The notes under the pieces were generated by a model. The model saw only the letters and a list, made by a program, of their open reading frames with translations, was not told the origin of the DNA and did not search any database. The position numbers and the translations under genes were made by a program. A DNA stretch of 7,445 nucleotides, taken from NCBI GenBank assembly GCA_002711555.1, contig PARQ01000015.1, forward strand, positions 99,885 to 107,329, in the 5' to 3' direction. Numbering within the stretch: the first letter of the stretch is position 1; every line of letters starts with the position of its first letter. The DNA comes from Rhodospirillaceae bacterium (lineage in GTDB: Bacteria > Pseudomonadota > Alphaproteobacteria > UBA8366). Shown here in pieces: positions 1 through 5,467 of this stretch.

Positions 1-323
1 ACAAACAAAGCGCGCTTATTTTCTTCTCTAGTCTTAATTACCGCATGTACCATTGCGGGTCCATTTTCTGCATTACCCAAATACCCACCAAGTACTGCAA
101 CACATTTCTTTAAAAGTCCTAGAGAGTGGATGCCGTTAAACAAATTTAAAATTTGCTCAGGATTGCTGGTCTCACCGGCAGGTGGACAAATGGCTGGGTG
201 GTTTGATAAAGTGACGGTATCTAAAGCCCAGACTTCGAAGCCAAGTCTTTGCAGTGGTAGCCTCGCTGCTGCATTCCCGACGTAACCGGTTATGACATTG
301 GACTGGATAGATAAAATTGCCAA
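1..323 (-). CDS. pdxY: Pyridoxal kinase (PdxY/PdxK family), N-terminal part, cut by the window edge
   Basis: This family phosphorylates pyridoxal (PdxK members also pyridoxine and pyridoxamine) with ATP in the cytoplasm, in the B6 salvage pathway. About 107 residues are visible; family proteins have about 280-290, so the 3' part, including the DPV motif and ATP-binding GTGD region, lies outside. Seen: ILSIQSNV at residues 3-10, GYVGNAAA at 13-20, LPLQRLGFEVW at 22-32, TVTLSNHP at 36-43 and VLGGYLGNAE at 77-86, all lining up with known PdxY/PdxK proteins. The start is taken as TTG at 323 because AAAGAGG lies 5 bases upstream, no ATG is in frame, and a stop occurs further upstream. Family members usually read SHVxYGHxGN where this one reads SNVITGYVGN, and the segment after SNHP lacks the usual GYGxxxG pattern, so the active-site lid is diverged. 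The gene is divergent from the methyltransferase gene. The family call is firm; the choice of PdxY over PdxK is not. Confidence 0.88.
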   Translation of the reverse strand, partial: MAILSIQSNVITGYVGNAAARLPLQRLGFEVWALDTVTLSNHPAICPPAGETSNPEQILNLFNGIHSLGLLKKCVAVLGGYLGNAENGPAMVHAVIKTREENKRALF

Positions 324-355
324 TTTTTCCTCTTTACGCGATGATGTTTGCGCCG

Positions 356-385
356 CTTTTAGTTGTTTGAAAACTGATATATCAA
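356..385 (-). promoter_or_regulatory. Candidate promoter for the pyridoxal kinase gene
   Basis: Read on the minus strand, TTGATA (385-380) is followed after 18 bases by TAAAAG (361-356). These match the sigma-70 type -35 box at 5 of 6 and the -10 box at 4 of 6 positions, and sit 33 bases before the TTG start. The whole divergent spacer is only 83 bp, so the promoter for the plus-strand gene must overlap it; TTGAAA at 367-372 is a possible -35 there, but no good -10 follows. Confidence 0.35.
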
Positions 386-406
386 TCCAGTAGGCTGATT
401 ATTCCT

Positions 407-1897
407 ATGGGCCAGAAAATCGTTCCTCAATTGCCCGTGTCCAGTGATGGTAATCCATTATTGGCATCATGCCAGAAAAATCACGATGGAACATCTCGTT
501 TTGTCATGGTGTTACCCTCTGACTATGCTAAAGACCCGGGTTTAGCACTTCTTGCTCGTTGCGAGGCCCTTTACTATGGGTATGAGTACCCATATCGCAG
601 TTTCTTGGATCGTCATCTCATATCAGGTGATCTGTTCATTGATGTTGGGGCTCATTTCGGAATTTATTCATTGTCTGCTGCCAGCGCTCCATGTGGCGAT
701 GTTTGTGTTGTGGCTATAGAGCCTGACCCTCGTAATTCGCGCGTACTTAGATTATGGGCAGAACTAAATCAGCGTAACGAGCAGATCGAGATTATTGAAG
801 CTGCTTGTGGTGCGGATTCTGGTTTCACAAAACTTTGGTCATTTTCGACAATGGGGCATCAAACAGGAGCTCTGCGTCCTAAAGAGGCTCCGACTGCCTC
901 AGGCGAGGATATTGAAATGATCTCCGTGGATAAGCTTCTTGCTGCGCGCGAGGGGTTGTCTGCTAGGCGGATATTTTTAAAAATTGATGTTGAGGGCGGG
1001 GAACCAGGAGTATTGGATGGAGCAGATGAGACACTAAAATCCGGGAGAGTTGCTGGGGTAATTTTCGAAAAGTCAACGGCATATGGGAACCGAGATTCCC
1101 TTCAAGAGCTCCACAGGGTTTCGGAACGCCTTTTGGAACTTGAATTTCGTCTTTTTTGGTTCCCACATATCCACATGCCCGGAGTTTTGATGCCTTGGAT
1201 CTCAGGTGACGAGACTGGAAATATTATTGCCATTGCACCATCGTTATTAGAGGCTGTTGAGGCAAACCCAGTATACGATAGTCATTTTAAAACGTACCCA
1301 CCACCACCACCGTCTATATCGGACGTAGAAGAGAGACCTTACGATCGAAACGCCCGCGCCAAATACACAAAAAGAATCATAAAGGCGAAGGCAACTGATG
1401 GTTGGCGTTGGTGCCAACCTCCAAATTTAGTGCAGGGCGCCGAAATGCGCGCCTCTTTGGTTATGCCCTATTTATTGCGGACAGGGACACTCATCGATAT
1501 TGGTGCTGGCACCATGGAACTGTTTCGGAAACTTCCAATAGCTGTGAAATACACACCTCTAGATCTTGTCAGATTTTCAAAAAATACGGTTATTGCCGAT
1601 CTTAATCAAAACCAATTCCCAAAAGGGCGTTGGGATATGGCAACTTTGCTTGGGGTAATTGAATATATTCATGATGTGGACCGATTGTTCGCGAGGCTAA
1701 GATCATCCGTGGGAAGACTTTACATTACATATCACGGTCTGTCGTCGAGGCTAAGCTGTGATCACGAAGATCGAAGAGGTTTGGGGTACGTGAATGATCA
1801 CTCAGAACAAGAACTTGTTGCTAAGTTGTTGAGCGCGAGGTGGGAAATCACAGAGAGAAAAAATATTGACGGCCTTTTGCTTCTATGCGCGCGTTAA
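407..1897 (+). CDS. Two-domain SAM-dependent methyltransferase: FkbM type plus a second class I methyltransferase
   Basis: The 496-residue protein carries two methyltransferase modules. The N-terminal one is FkbM-like (Methyltransf_21): FIDVGAHFG at 77-85 is the SAM-binding motif I, IEPDPRN at 104-110 holds the acidic residue for the SAM ribose, and LKIDVEGGE at 191-199 is the family signature. Near 290-302 a segment rich in tyrosine and proline, ending in five prolines, looks like a linker. The second module has LIDIGAGTM at 362-370, YTPLDLV at 382-388, IADLNQNQFP at 396-405 and WDMATLLGVIEYIHD at 409-423, a Rossmann-type methyltransferase resembling ones in polysaccharide clusters. FkbM enzymes O-methylate sugars and polyketides; the substrate here is unknown, with glycan O-methylation the likeliest guess. 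No signal peptide or membrane segment is seen, so it should be cytoplasmic. The ATG at 407 has only a weak, distant AGTAGG (389-394). The gene seems monocistronic, with a hairpin after its stop. Confidence 0.85.
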   Translation: MGQKIVPQLPVSSDGNPLLASCQKNHDGTSRFVMVLPSDYAKDPGLALLARCEALYYGYEYPYRSFLDRHLISGDLFIDVGAHFGIYSLSAASAPCGDVCVVAIEPDPRNSRVLRLWAELNQRNEQIEIIEAACGADSGFTKLWSFSTMGHQTGALRPKEAPTASGEDIEMISVDKLLAAREGLSARRIFLKIDVEGGEPGVLDGADETLKSGRVAGVIFEKSTAYGNRDSLQELHRVSERLLELEFRLFWFPHIHMPGVLMPWISGDETGNIIAIAPSLLEAVEANPVYDSHFKTYPPPPPSISDVEERPYDRNARAKYTKRIIKAKATDGWRWCQPPNLVQGAEMRASLVMPYLLRTGTLIDIGAGTMELFRKLPIAVKYTPLDLVRFSKNTVIADLNQNQFPKGRWDMATLLGVIEYIHDVDRLFARLRSSVGRLYITYHGLSSRLSCDHEDRRGLGYVNDHSEQELVAKLLSARWEITERKNIDGLLLLCAR

Positions 1898-1898
1898 T

Positions 1899-1920
1899 AA
1901 CGTCTTTTAGTGACGTTTTA
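1899..1920 (+). terminator. Weak rho-independent terminator after the methyltransferase gene
   Basis: AACGTC (1899-1904) and GACGTT (1912-1917) form a 6-bp stem with a 7-base loop, starting 2 bases after the stop codon. The final TT of the stem continues into TTTTA. The stem is short and the T tract is interrupted, so termination may be partial. Confidence 0.45.
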
Positions 1921-2014
1921 TGCTCAGCGGTGATCACATACTGATACAATAAATATCGAAATCGGCGAGTGTGACTGATGATAAGGATGTACCGTCCGGG
2001 TGTCTCAGAATATA

Positions 2015-2107
2015 AAAGGCGTCGGCAATACGACAAGGAGTTGGTGGGACCACCGTGTCGCAGTATCACCTGTGCGGTGCTGCCGACGCCTTTGAAGCCG
2101 TAAGGCT
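2015..2107. ncRNA. Candidate structured RNA: 13-bp closing stem, two inner hairpins and a GTAA-capped hairpin
   Basis: The arms AAAGGCGTCGGCA (2015-2027) and TGCCGACGCCTTT (2081-2093) are perfect 13-bp complements. Between them, CGACA (2031-2035) pairs with TGTCG (2056-2060) around an inner GGTG/CACC stem (2043-2046 with 2051-2054), and CACC (2067-2070) pairs with GGTG (2076-2079), giving a three-way junction. On the plus strand AGCC-GTAA-GGCT (2096-2107) follows, a GNRA-loop hairpin. The element is clearly more GC-rich than its surroundings. Strand is undecided: read on minus, the closing stem runs into TTTTATATT and could act as a terminator; read on plus, it is followed by the GNRA hairpin. 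I do not recognise it as 6S, SRP, RNase P, tmRNA or a known riboswitch. A small mobile or palindromic repeat is the main alternative. Confidence 0.45.
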
Positions 2108-2146
2108 CCCCGCACGAGTTTAGTCAGGTAATACCCTAGCTTAGAC

Positions 2147-2176
2147 AACAGGCGCCCTGGCGACGACGCTGCTGTT
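2147..2176. repeat. GC-rich imperfect hairpin
   Basis: AACAG (2147-2151) pairs with CTGTT (2172-2176), and GCG (2152-2154) can pair with CGC (2167-2169) past a 2-base bulge. An alternative inner fold uses CGC/GCG around CCTG (2153-2162). No T tract follows on either strand, so it is not a typical terminator. It may be the distal part of the structured element at 2015-2107. Confidence 0.35.
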
Positions 2177-2180
2177 ATGC

Positions 2181-2366
2181 TCAAAAGTATTTCCGGTATT
2201 CTTTCGCGAACAAAATCTTTTTCCGCGCAACATCCCTGTCAGAGACACGAATGCTGTGAATACCGTAGCTACCCCACTCAAGCTTTACCAAGATGTCCCG
2301 ATGCCGCTTGAGCCCGAAATTTGAGCCATACGGAGCGCATAATAACTCGTATAAAGCTATACGCAT
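2181..2366 (-). CDS. Doubtful small hypothetical protein (61 residues)
   Basis: I do not recognise this protein. It would be 61 residues and basic at the C-terminus (VARKK, EYRKYF), with no membrane segment, signal peptide or cysteine motif. For it: the residue composition is protein-like and the codons use both GC- and AT-ending forms as the neighbouring genes do. Against it: no Shine-Dalgarno sequence precedes the ATG at 2366, an in-frame TGA lies 12 bases upstream, and the reading frame is short. If real, it stands alone on the minus strand, downstream of the DnaA-box cluster and pointing at the hairpins at 2147-2176 and 2015-2093, the latter a possible terminator in this direction. It could also be a chance frame or a gene remnant. 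Confidence 0.22.
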   Translation of the reverse strand: MRIALYELLCAPYGSNFGLKRHRDILVKLEWGSYGIHSIRVSDRDVARKKILFAKEYRKYF

Positions 2367-2396
2367 GCCGACGTACGATCACAAATCCAGCACTAT

Positions 2397-2418
2397 GTCA
2401 TGCTTGATCAAGGGTGAC
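2397..2418. repeat. 22-bp interrupted palindrome centred on GATC
   Basis: CTTGATCAAG (2403-2412) is a perfect 10-bp palindrome. After two unmatched bases on each side the symmetry resumes with GTCA (2397-2400) and TGAC (2415-2418), so 18 of 22 bases are in dyad symmetry. This form suits a dimeric DNA-binding protein. It does not match the parS consensus. The site lies 51 bases left of the first DnaA-like box. Confidence 0.4.
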
Positions 2419-2429
2419 CGTGGACCCTT
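2410..2429. repeat. 6-bp stem hairpin overlapping the GATC palindrome
   Basis: AAGGGT (2410-2415) and ACCCTT (2424-2429) are complementary around an 8-base loop, GACCGTGG. No T tract follows on either strand. The hairpin shares bases with the right arm of the palindrome at 2397-2418, so as DNA cruciforms or RNA stems the two would exclude each other. Confidence 0.3.
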
Positions 2430-2468
2430 CAAATGTCCAGCGCAAAGAAAACTAGTTTTTAAATTAGT

Positions 2469-2529
2469 TGTGAATAACCCTTTAGTTTACGCACAGAAGA
2501 CCCCCAGCTTATCCCCAAAATTTTCCACA
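2469..2529. other. Cluster of four DnaA-box-like 9-mers beside an AT-rich block (candidate replication origin or DnaA site)
   Basis: Four 9-mers lie within 61 bp: TGTGAATAA (2469-2477), whose complement TTATTCACA fits the TTATNCACA consensus exactly; TTACGCACA (2487-2495), one mismatch; TTATCCCCA (2509-2517), one mismatch from TTATCCACA; and TTTTCCACA (2521-2529), which fits the relaxed TTWTNCACA form. The first is inverted relative to the other three. Immediately left, 2445-2477 has only 6 G or C in 33 bases and could be a duplex-unwinding element. The cluster is intergenic, and a local C-to-G skew change on the plus strand falls near its right edge, as expected at an origin. No dnaA, hemE, gidA or parAB gene is in view, so this could instead be a DnaA-titration or DnaA-regulated site. 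Confidence 0.45.
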
Positions 2530-2685
2530 ACAAGATATTTCTCTCGATTAGTGGCATGCGATTAGGTTGTTTGCGTGTACATAATGACTGGAATTTGAAC
2601 GACTTCATGAAACAAATAATCTGCCGCCGCAAACGTAAGTCACGTGTCCAAACCATAAGTTGACTTGGGACTTGAAAGGTGTGTT

Positions 2686-2712
2686 ATGAACGCCCAGTTT
2701 AATGACAAATAG
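2686..2712 (+). CDS. Possible 8-codon leader ORF upstream of sdhC
   Basis: ATG at 2686 opens eight codons (MNAQFNDK) before TAG. GAAAGG (2674-2679) sits 6 bases upstream, a good Shine-Dalgarno match. A run of seven T follows (2716-2722), but no stem precedes it. The peptide has no tract of one amino acid that would suggest classic attenuation. An ORF this short arises easily by chance, and it lies upstream of the promoter candidate at 2721-2750. Confidence 0.15.
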   Translation: MNAQFNDK

Positions 2713-2720
2713 CTCTTTTT

Positions 2721-2750
2721 TTGACTTTCGCTATTCAACTTGCGTATTTG
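2721..2750 (+). promoter_or_regulatory. Candidate sdh operon promoter
   Basis: TTGACT (2721-2726) matches the -35 consensus at 5 of 6 positions. The best -10 at an 18-base spacing, TATTTG (2745-2750), matches only 3 of 6. A better -10-like TATTAT (2774-2779) lies further down but has no good -35 at normal spacing. Either choice places the CGCTATT repeats within or just after the polymerase site. The long interval upstream means the sdh operon needs its own promoter around here. Confidence 0.35.
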
Positions 2751-2777
2751 TGTTGTTTTGGATTGAATAGCGCTATT
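2729..2777. promoter_or_regulatory. Inverted-repeat operator candidate: three CGCTATT words upstream of sdhC
   Basis: CGCTATTCAA (2729-2738) and TTGAATAGCG (2763-2772) are a perfect 10-bp inverted repeat separated by 24 bases. The right arm overlaps a perfect 12-bp palindrome, AATAGCGCTATT (2766-2777), so CGCTATT occurs three times: plus at 2729, minus at 2766-2772 and plus at 2771. The array ends 44 bases before the sdhC start and overlaps the likely promoter, fitting a dimeric repressor or activator of the sdh operon. It does not match FNR, Irr or RirA site consensuses as I know them. In RNA the 10-bp arms could also form a leader hairpin. Confidence 0.5.
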
Positions 2778-2821
2778 ATTAAAGGGTAACAATTGATGTT
2801 TTGAGCTATAAGGATTTGACA

Positions 2822-3211
2822 ATGGCGTCAACAGGCAGGCCTCTTTCACCACATCTGCAGATTTACCGGTGGCAATGGACGATGGCTCTGTCAATTCTCC
2901 ATAGGGCCACGGGTATAGCGCTGATAGCCGGAAGTATCCTTTTGGTGGTGTGGTTAGTAGCTCTTGCCGGGGGTGCAGAGATATATTTAGTGTTGCGTAA
3001 TTTTCTTACCTCCATACCCGGATACGCGATGTTGATTGGTTGGACATGGTCGTTATTTTATCATTTGGCAAACGGGATCAGGCATTTAGTTTGGGATGCT
3101 GGGCTGGGGTATGATTTGCCGGTCGCGCGAGCGTCAGGGTATGCTGTGTTTGCCCTTTCTGTAATTTTAACAGGCGGTTTTTGGTACGGTCTATATATTC
3201 TGGTGTTTTGA
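2822..3211 (+). CDS. sdhC: Succinate dehydrogenase cytochrome b556 subunit, SdhC
   Basis: SdhC is one of two membrane anchors of complex II; with SdhD it binds haem b and forms the ubiquinone site in the inner membrane. The 129-residue protein has RPLSPHLQIYRW at 6-17, SILHRATG at 24-31 and HLANGIRHLVWD at 81-92, with three membrane helices near 21-49, 64-84 and 105-128. By alignment to E. coli SdhC, S24 and R28 match quinone-site Ser27 and Arg31, and H81 matches haem ligand His84. The ATG at 2822 is chosen because AAGGA (2810-2814) lies 7 bases upstream and the protein then begins as its relatives do. A TTG at 2801 is in frame but lacks a ribosome site. Just upstream a minimal frame, ATG-TTT-TGA (2796-2804), has its own AAAGGG 9 bases before it. 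SdhC is the first gene of sdhCDAB. Confidence 0.95.
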   Translation: MASTGRPLSPHLQIYRWQWTMALSILHRATGIALIAGSILLVVWLVALAGGAEIYLVLRNFLTSIPGYAMLIGWTWSLFYHLANGIRHLVWDAGLGYDLPVARASGYAVFALSVILTGGFWYGLYILVF

Positions 3212-3221
3212 AGGAAATATA

Positions 3222-3602
3222 ATGGGGTTACAGCATCCAATTGGTAGAGTGCGCGGTTTAGGTAGTGCGAAAGCGGGGTCACACCATTGGTGGTCGCAGC
3301 GCGTTACCGCAATCGCTCTCGTGCCGCTCACACTTTGGTTTGTGTATTCTGCATTAACCCTTGCTGGAAGTGACCATGCAGCAGGAGTTAAATGGTTGGC
3401 GCAGCCAACAAACGGCATATTTATGGTGTTGTTAGTTATTGCAACGTTTCATCATCTGCAGCTTGGTTTGCAAGTAGTCATAGAAGATTACGTTCATAAC
3501 GAGGCAGTTAAACTAATGGCGTTAGTTGTTATGAAATTGAGCAGCATTGGCCTTGCCGTTGCTGCTACTTTTTCAATTATAAAGGTTTCCTTTGGGGGAT
3601 AA
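3222..3602 (+). CDS. sdhD: Succinate dehydrogenase membrane anchor subunit, SdhD
   Basis: SdhD is the second membrane anchor of complex II and supplies the other axial haem b ligand and part of the quinone pocket. The protein has 126 residues. Seen: [19 protein letters not shown] at 9-27, the typical alphaproteobacterial N-terminus, and [16 protein letters not shown] at 77-92. Aligned with E. coli SdhD, H78 corresponds to haem ligand His71, and D89-Y90 to the quinone-site pair Asp82-Tyr83. Three hydrophobic helices lie near 28-48, 63-84 and 95-120. The start is 10 bases after the sdhC stop, with AAGGAAA overlapping that stop as its ribosome site, which suggests coupled translation. No irregularity is seen. 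Confidence 0.94.
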   Translation: MGLQHPIGRVRGLGSAKAGSHHWWSQRVTAIALVPLTLWFVYSALTLAGSDHAAGVKWLAQPTNGIFMVLLVIATFHHLQLGLQVVIEDYVHNEAVKLMALVVMKLSSIGLAVAATFSIIKVSFGG

Positions 3603-3606
3603 AATC

Positions 3607-5391
3607 ATGGGCGAAGCATATCCAATTACTGATCACGAATACGACGTCGTTGTTGTCGGAGCTGGTGGTGCCGGATTGAGAGCAACAGTCGGGCTAGCAG
3701 AGGCAGGGCTAAAAACGGCGTGCATATCAAAGGTGTTCCCTACTCGCAGTCATACGGTGGCAGCGCAAGGAGGCATGTCGGCGTCTTTGGGGAATATGGG
3801 TGATGATGATTGGCGTTGGCACATGTACGACACTGTAAAAGGTGGAGATTGGCTTGGAGATCAAGATTCCATAGAATTCATGTGCCGTGAGGCTGTACCT
3901 GCAGTCATTGAGCTTGAGCACTATGGTGTGCCTTTTAGCAGGACTGAAGAGGGAAAAATTTATCAGCGTCCTTTTGGGGGCATGACAACAAACTATGGTG
4001 ATGGTACTGCACACCGCACTTGCGCGGCAGCGGATCGAACCGGGCACGCCATTTTGCACACTCTCTATCAGCAGTCTCTCAAACATTCGGTTGAATTCTT
4101 CATAGAATTTTTTGCGCTGGATTTGATTAGAAATGATGATGATGAAATTGCTGGTGTGATGGCATGGAATTTAGATGACGGATCTATTCATCGGTTCAAG
4201 GCTAAAATGGTAATTCTTGCAACTGGTGGTTACGGCAAAGCTTACTTCTCTGCAACATGTGCACACACTTGCACAGGCGATGGGGGAGGAATGGTCTTAC
4301 GCGCAGGCTTGCCATTGCAAGATCCGGAGTTTGTGCAATTTCACCCAACCGGCATATATGGTGCTGGGTGTTTAATCACCGAAGGAGTGCGCGGGGAGGG
4401 TGGTTATGTAACCAATTCCGAGGGCGAAAGATTCATGGAGCGTTACGCTCCCTCAGCAAAGGATCTCGCTAGCCGAGATGTGGTTAGCCGTTCGATGACA
4501 ATTGAAATAAGGGAGGGGCGCGGCGTAGGTTCGGAAGGCGACCACATTCACCTGCACATAGAGCATCTTGATCCAAACGTGATAGAAGAACGCTTGCCGG
4601 GCATATCAGAAACCGCAAGAGTATTTGCTGGGGTCGATGTCAATAAAGAGCCCATCCCCATAATTCCAACCTGCCACTATAATATGGGAGGTATTCCGAC
4701 AAATTATTATGGTGAAGCACTTACTGTTAATGGGCAAGAAAGTACTGTCCCAGGCTTAATGTCAATAGGTGAAGCCGCTTGCGTTTCAGTGCACGGTGCC
4801 AACAGGCTTGGTTCAAACTCATTACTAGATCTTGTTGTGTTCGGTAAAGCCGCTGCGAAGCGCTGTGCCGAGACTGTGGATTCTGAAGCCTCACACAAAC
4901 AATTGAGGTCAGATGCTGGAGACGAGGCTTTGGCTCGCTTAGATAAATTTCGCCATGCTAACGGTGATACCCCCACAGCCTCACTTCGTCTTGAGATGCA
5001 ACGCATAATGCAAGGAAATTGTGCAGTGTTCCGGACAGGGGAGGTTCTCGATGAGGGTGTCAAATTGATGAAAGAGGCCTGGTCGAAACGAGACGACATA
5101 AGTGTTAGTGACACGTCGATGGTTTGGAACTCAGATCTAGTCGAAACACTAGAACTGGATAATCTCTTGGGGCAATCAATGGTTTCAATGACATCAGCAG
5201 CCGAACGCAAGGAAAGTCGTGGAGCGCATGCGCGAGAAGATTTTCCCGATCGCGATGATGAGAATTGGATGAAACATACTTTGGCATGGTGCGACGAAGA
5301 GGGTAATGTCAAACTTGATTATCGTTCCGTAGTCATGCAAACGATGACTAACGAGGTTCAATCATTCCCTCCAAAAGCGAGGGTTTATTAA
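3607..5391 (+). CDS. sdhA: Succinate dehydrogenase flavoprotein subunit, SdhA
   Basis: SdhA oxidises succinate to fumarate with covalently bound FAD, linking the TCA cycle to the respiratory chain on the cytoplasmic face of the membrane. The 594-residue protein is of normal length. Seen: [13 protein letters not shown] at 14-26 (FAD Rossmann motif), SHTVAAQGG at 48-56 with H49 as the FAD-linked histidine (E. coli His45), [22 protein letters not shown] at 245-266 holding the substrate histidine H246, R290 in ASRDVVSR (the proton-shuttle arginine, E. coli Arg286), [10 protein letters not shown] at 357-366 and [13 protein letters not shown] at 397-409. The ATG at 3607 is preferred over a TTG 15 bases upstream because GGGGGA (3594-3599) is 7 bases before it and it begins as its relatives do. 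It starts 4 bases after the sdhD stop. All catalytic residues are intact. Confidence 0.98.
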   Translation: MGEAYPITDHEYDVVVVGAGGAGLRATVGLAEAGLKTACISKVFPTRSHTVAAQGGMSASLGNMGDDDWRWHMYDTVKGGDWLGDQDSIEFMCREAVPAVIELEHYGVPFSRTEEGKIYQRPFGGMTTNYGDGTAHRTCAAADRTGHAILHTLYQQSLKHSVEFFIEFFALDLIRNDDDEIAGVMAWNLDDGSIHRFKAKMVILATGGYGKAYFSATCAHTCTGDGGGMVLRAGLPLQDPEFVQFHPTGIYGAGCLITEGVRGEGGYVTNSEGERFMERYAPSAKDLASRDVVSRSMTIEIREGRGVGSEGDHIHLHIEHLDPNVIEERLPGISETARVFAGVDVNKEPIPIIPTCHYNMGGIPTNYYGEALTVNGQESTVPGLMSIGEAACVSVHGANRLGSNSLLDLVVFGKAAAKRCAETVDSEASHKQLRSDAGDEALARLDKFRHANGDTPTASLRLEMQRIMQGNCAVFRTGEVLDEGVKLMKEAWSKRDDISVSDTSMVWNSDLVETLELDNLLGQSMVSMTSAAERKESRGAHAREDFPDRDDENWMKHTLAWCDEEGNVKLDYRSVVMQTMTNEVQSFPPKARVY

Positions 5392-5411
5392 TCGTCTTGC
5401 ATCATCCGTAC

Positions 5412-5437
5412 GACAGAGAATATAGACAGAGAATATA
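5412..5437 (+). repeat. 13-bp tandem duplication in the sdhA-sdhB spacer
   Basis: GACAGAGAATATA occurs twice in direct, gapless succession (5412-5424 and 5425-5437) inside the 76-bp gap between sdhA and sdhB. Spacing elsewhere in the operon is 4-10 bp, so this gap is unusually wide. The repeat looks like a slippage duplication. A role in mRNA processing or in separate sdhB expression is possible but not shown. Confidence 0.8.
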
Positions 5438-5467
5438 GGTATTTAGTATAGGGAAAAGAGACGAGAA

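Larger units (their letters stand above)
1921..2720. other. Long gene-poor interval rich in inverted repeats
   Basis: About 800 bases lie between the methyltransferase terminator and the sdhC promoter zone with no convincing gene on either strand. No tRNA T-loop, SRP GGAAGGAAGCAG core, RNase P or tmRNA signature was found. The interval does hold a GC-rich structured element (2015-2107), a hairpin at 2147-2176, one doubtful minus-strand ORF (2181-2366), a GATC-centred palindrome (2397-2418), an overlapping hairpin (2410-2429) and a DnaA-box cluster (2469-2529). By hand count the plus strand has about 115 C against 83 G over 2101-2520, but about 44 C against 49 G over 2521-2760. Confidence 0.7.

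Noticed and set aside
1402..1605. Second plus-strand frame inside the methyltransferase gene
   Set aside because: It is an out-of-frame overlap with the conserved second methyltransferase domain and has no ribosome site or family match.
2096..2145. tRNA-like text (AGTTTAGTCAGGTA resembling a D-loop)
   Set aside because: No T-loop GGTTCGAATC, anticodon stem or acceptor stem can be found around it.
2147..2180. Integron attC-like appearance (AACAGGCG ... CTGTTATGC)
   Set aside because: The right end does not fit GTTRRRY, there is no proper paired inner box, and no integrase or cassette array is present.
2293..2565. A 90-residue plus-strand frame across the DnaA-box cluster
   Set aside because: It has no ribosome site and a composition unlike a folded protein, and it runs straight through palindromes and DnaA-like boxes.
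2721..2738. FNR-like site TTGA-N10-TCAA upstream of sdhC
   Set aside because: The spacing is wrong: FNR needs TTGAT-N4-ATCAA, and this half-site pair is 18 bp long.
2459..2894. Two minus-strand frames upstream of and overlapping the sdhC start
   Set aside because: Neither resembles a protein family, they cover the sdh promoter zone, and one overlaps the start of sdhC.
4707..5312. A 201-residue minus-strand frame inside sdhA
   Set aside because: It is a shadow of sdhA codon use, rich in serine and arginine, with no family motif; sdhA itself is intact.
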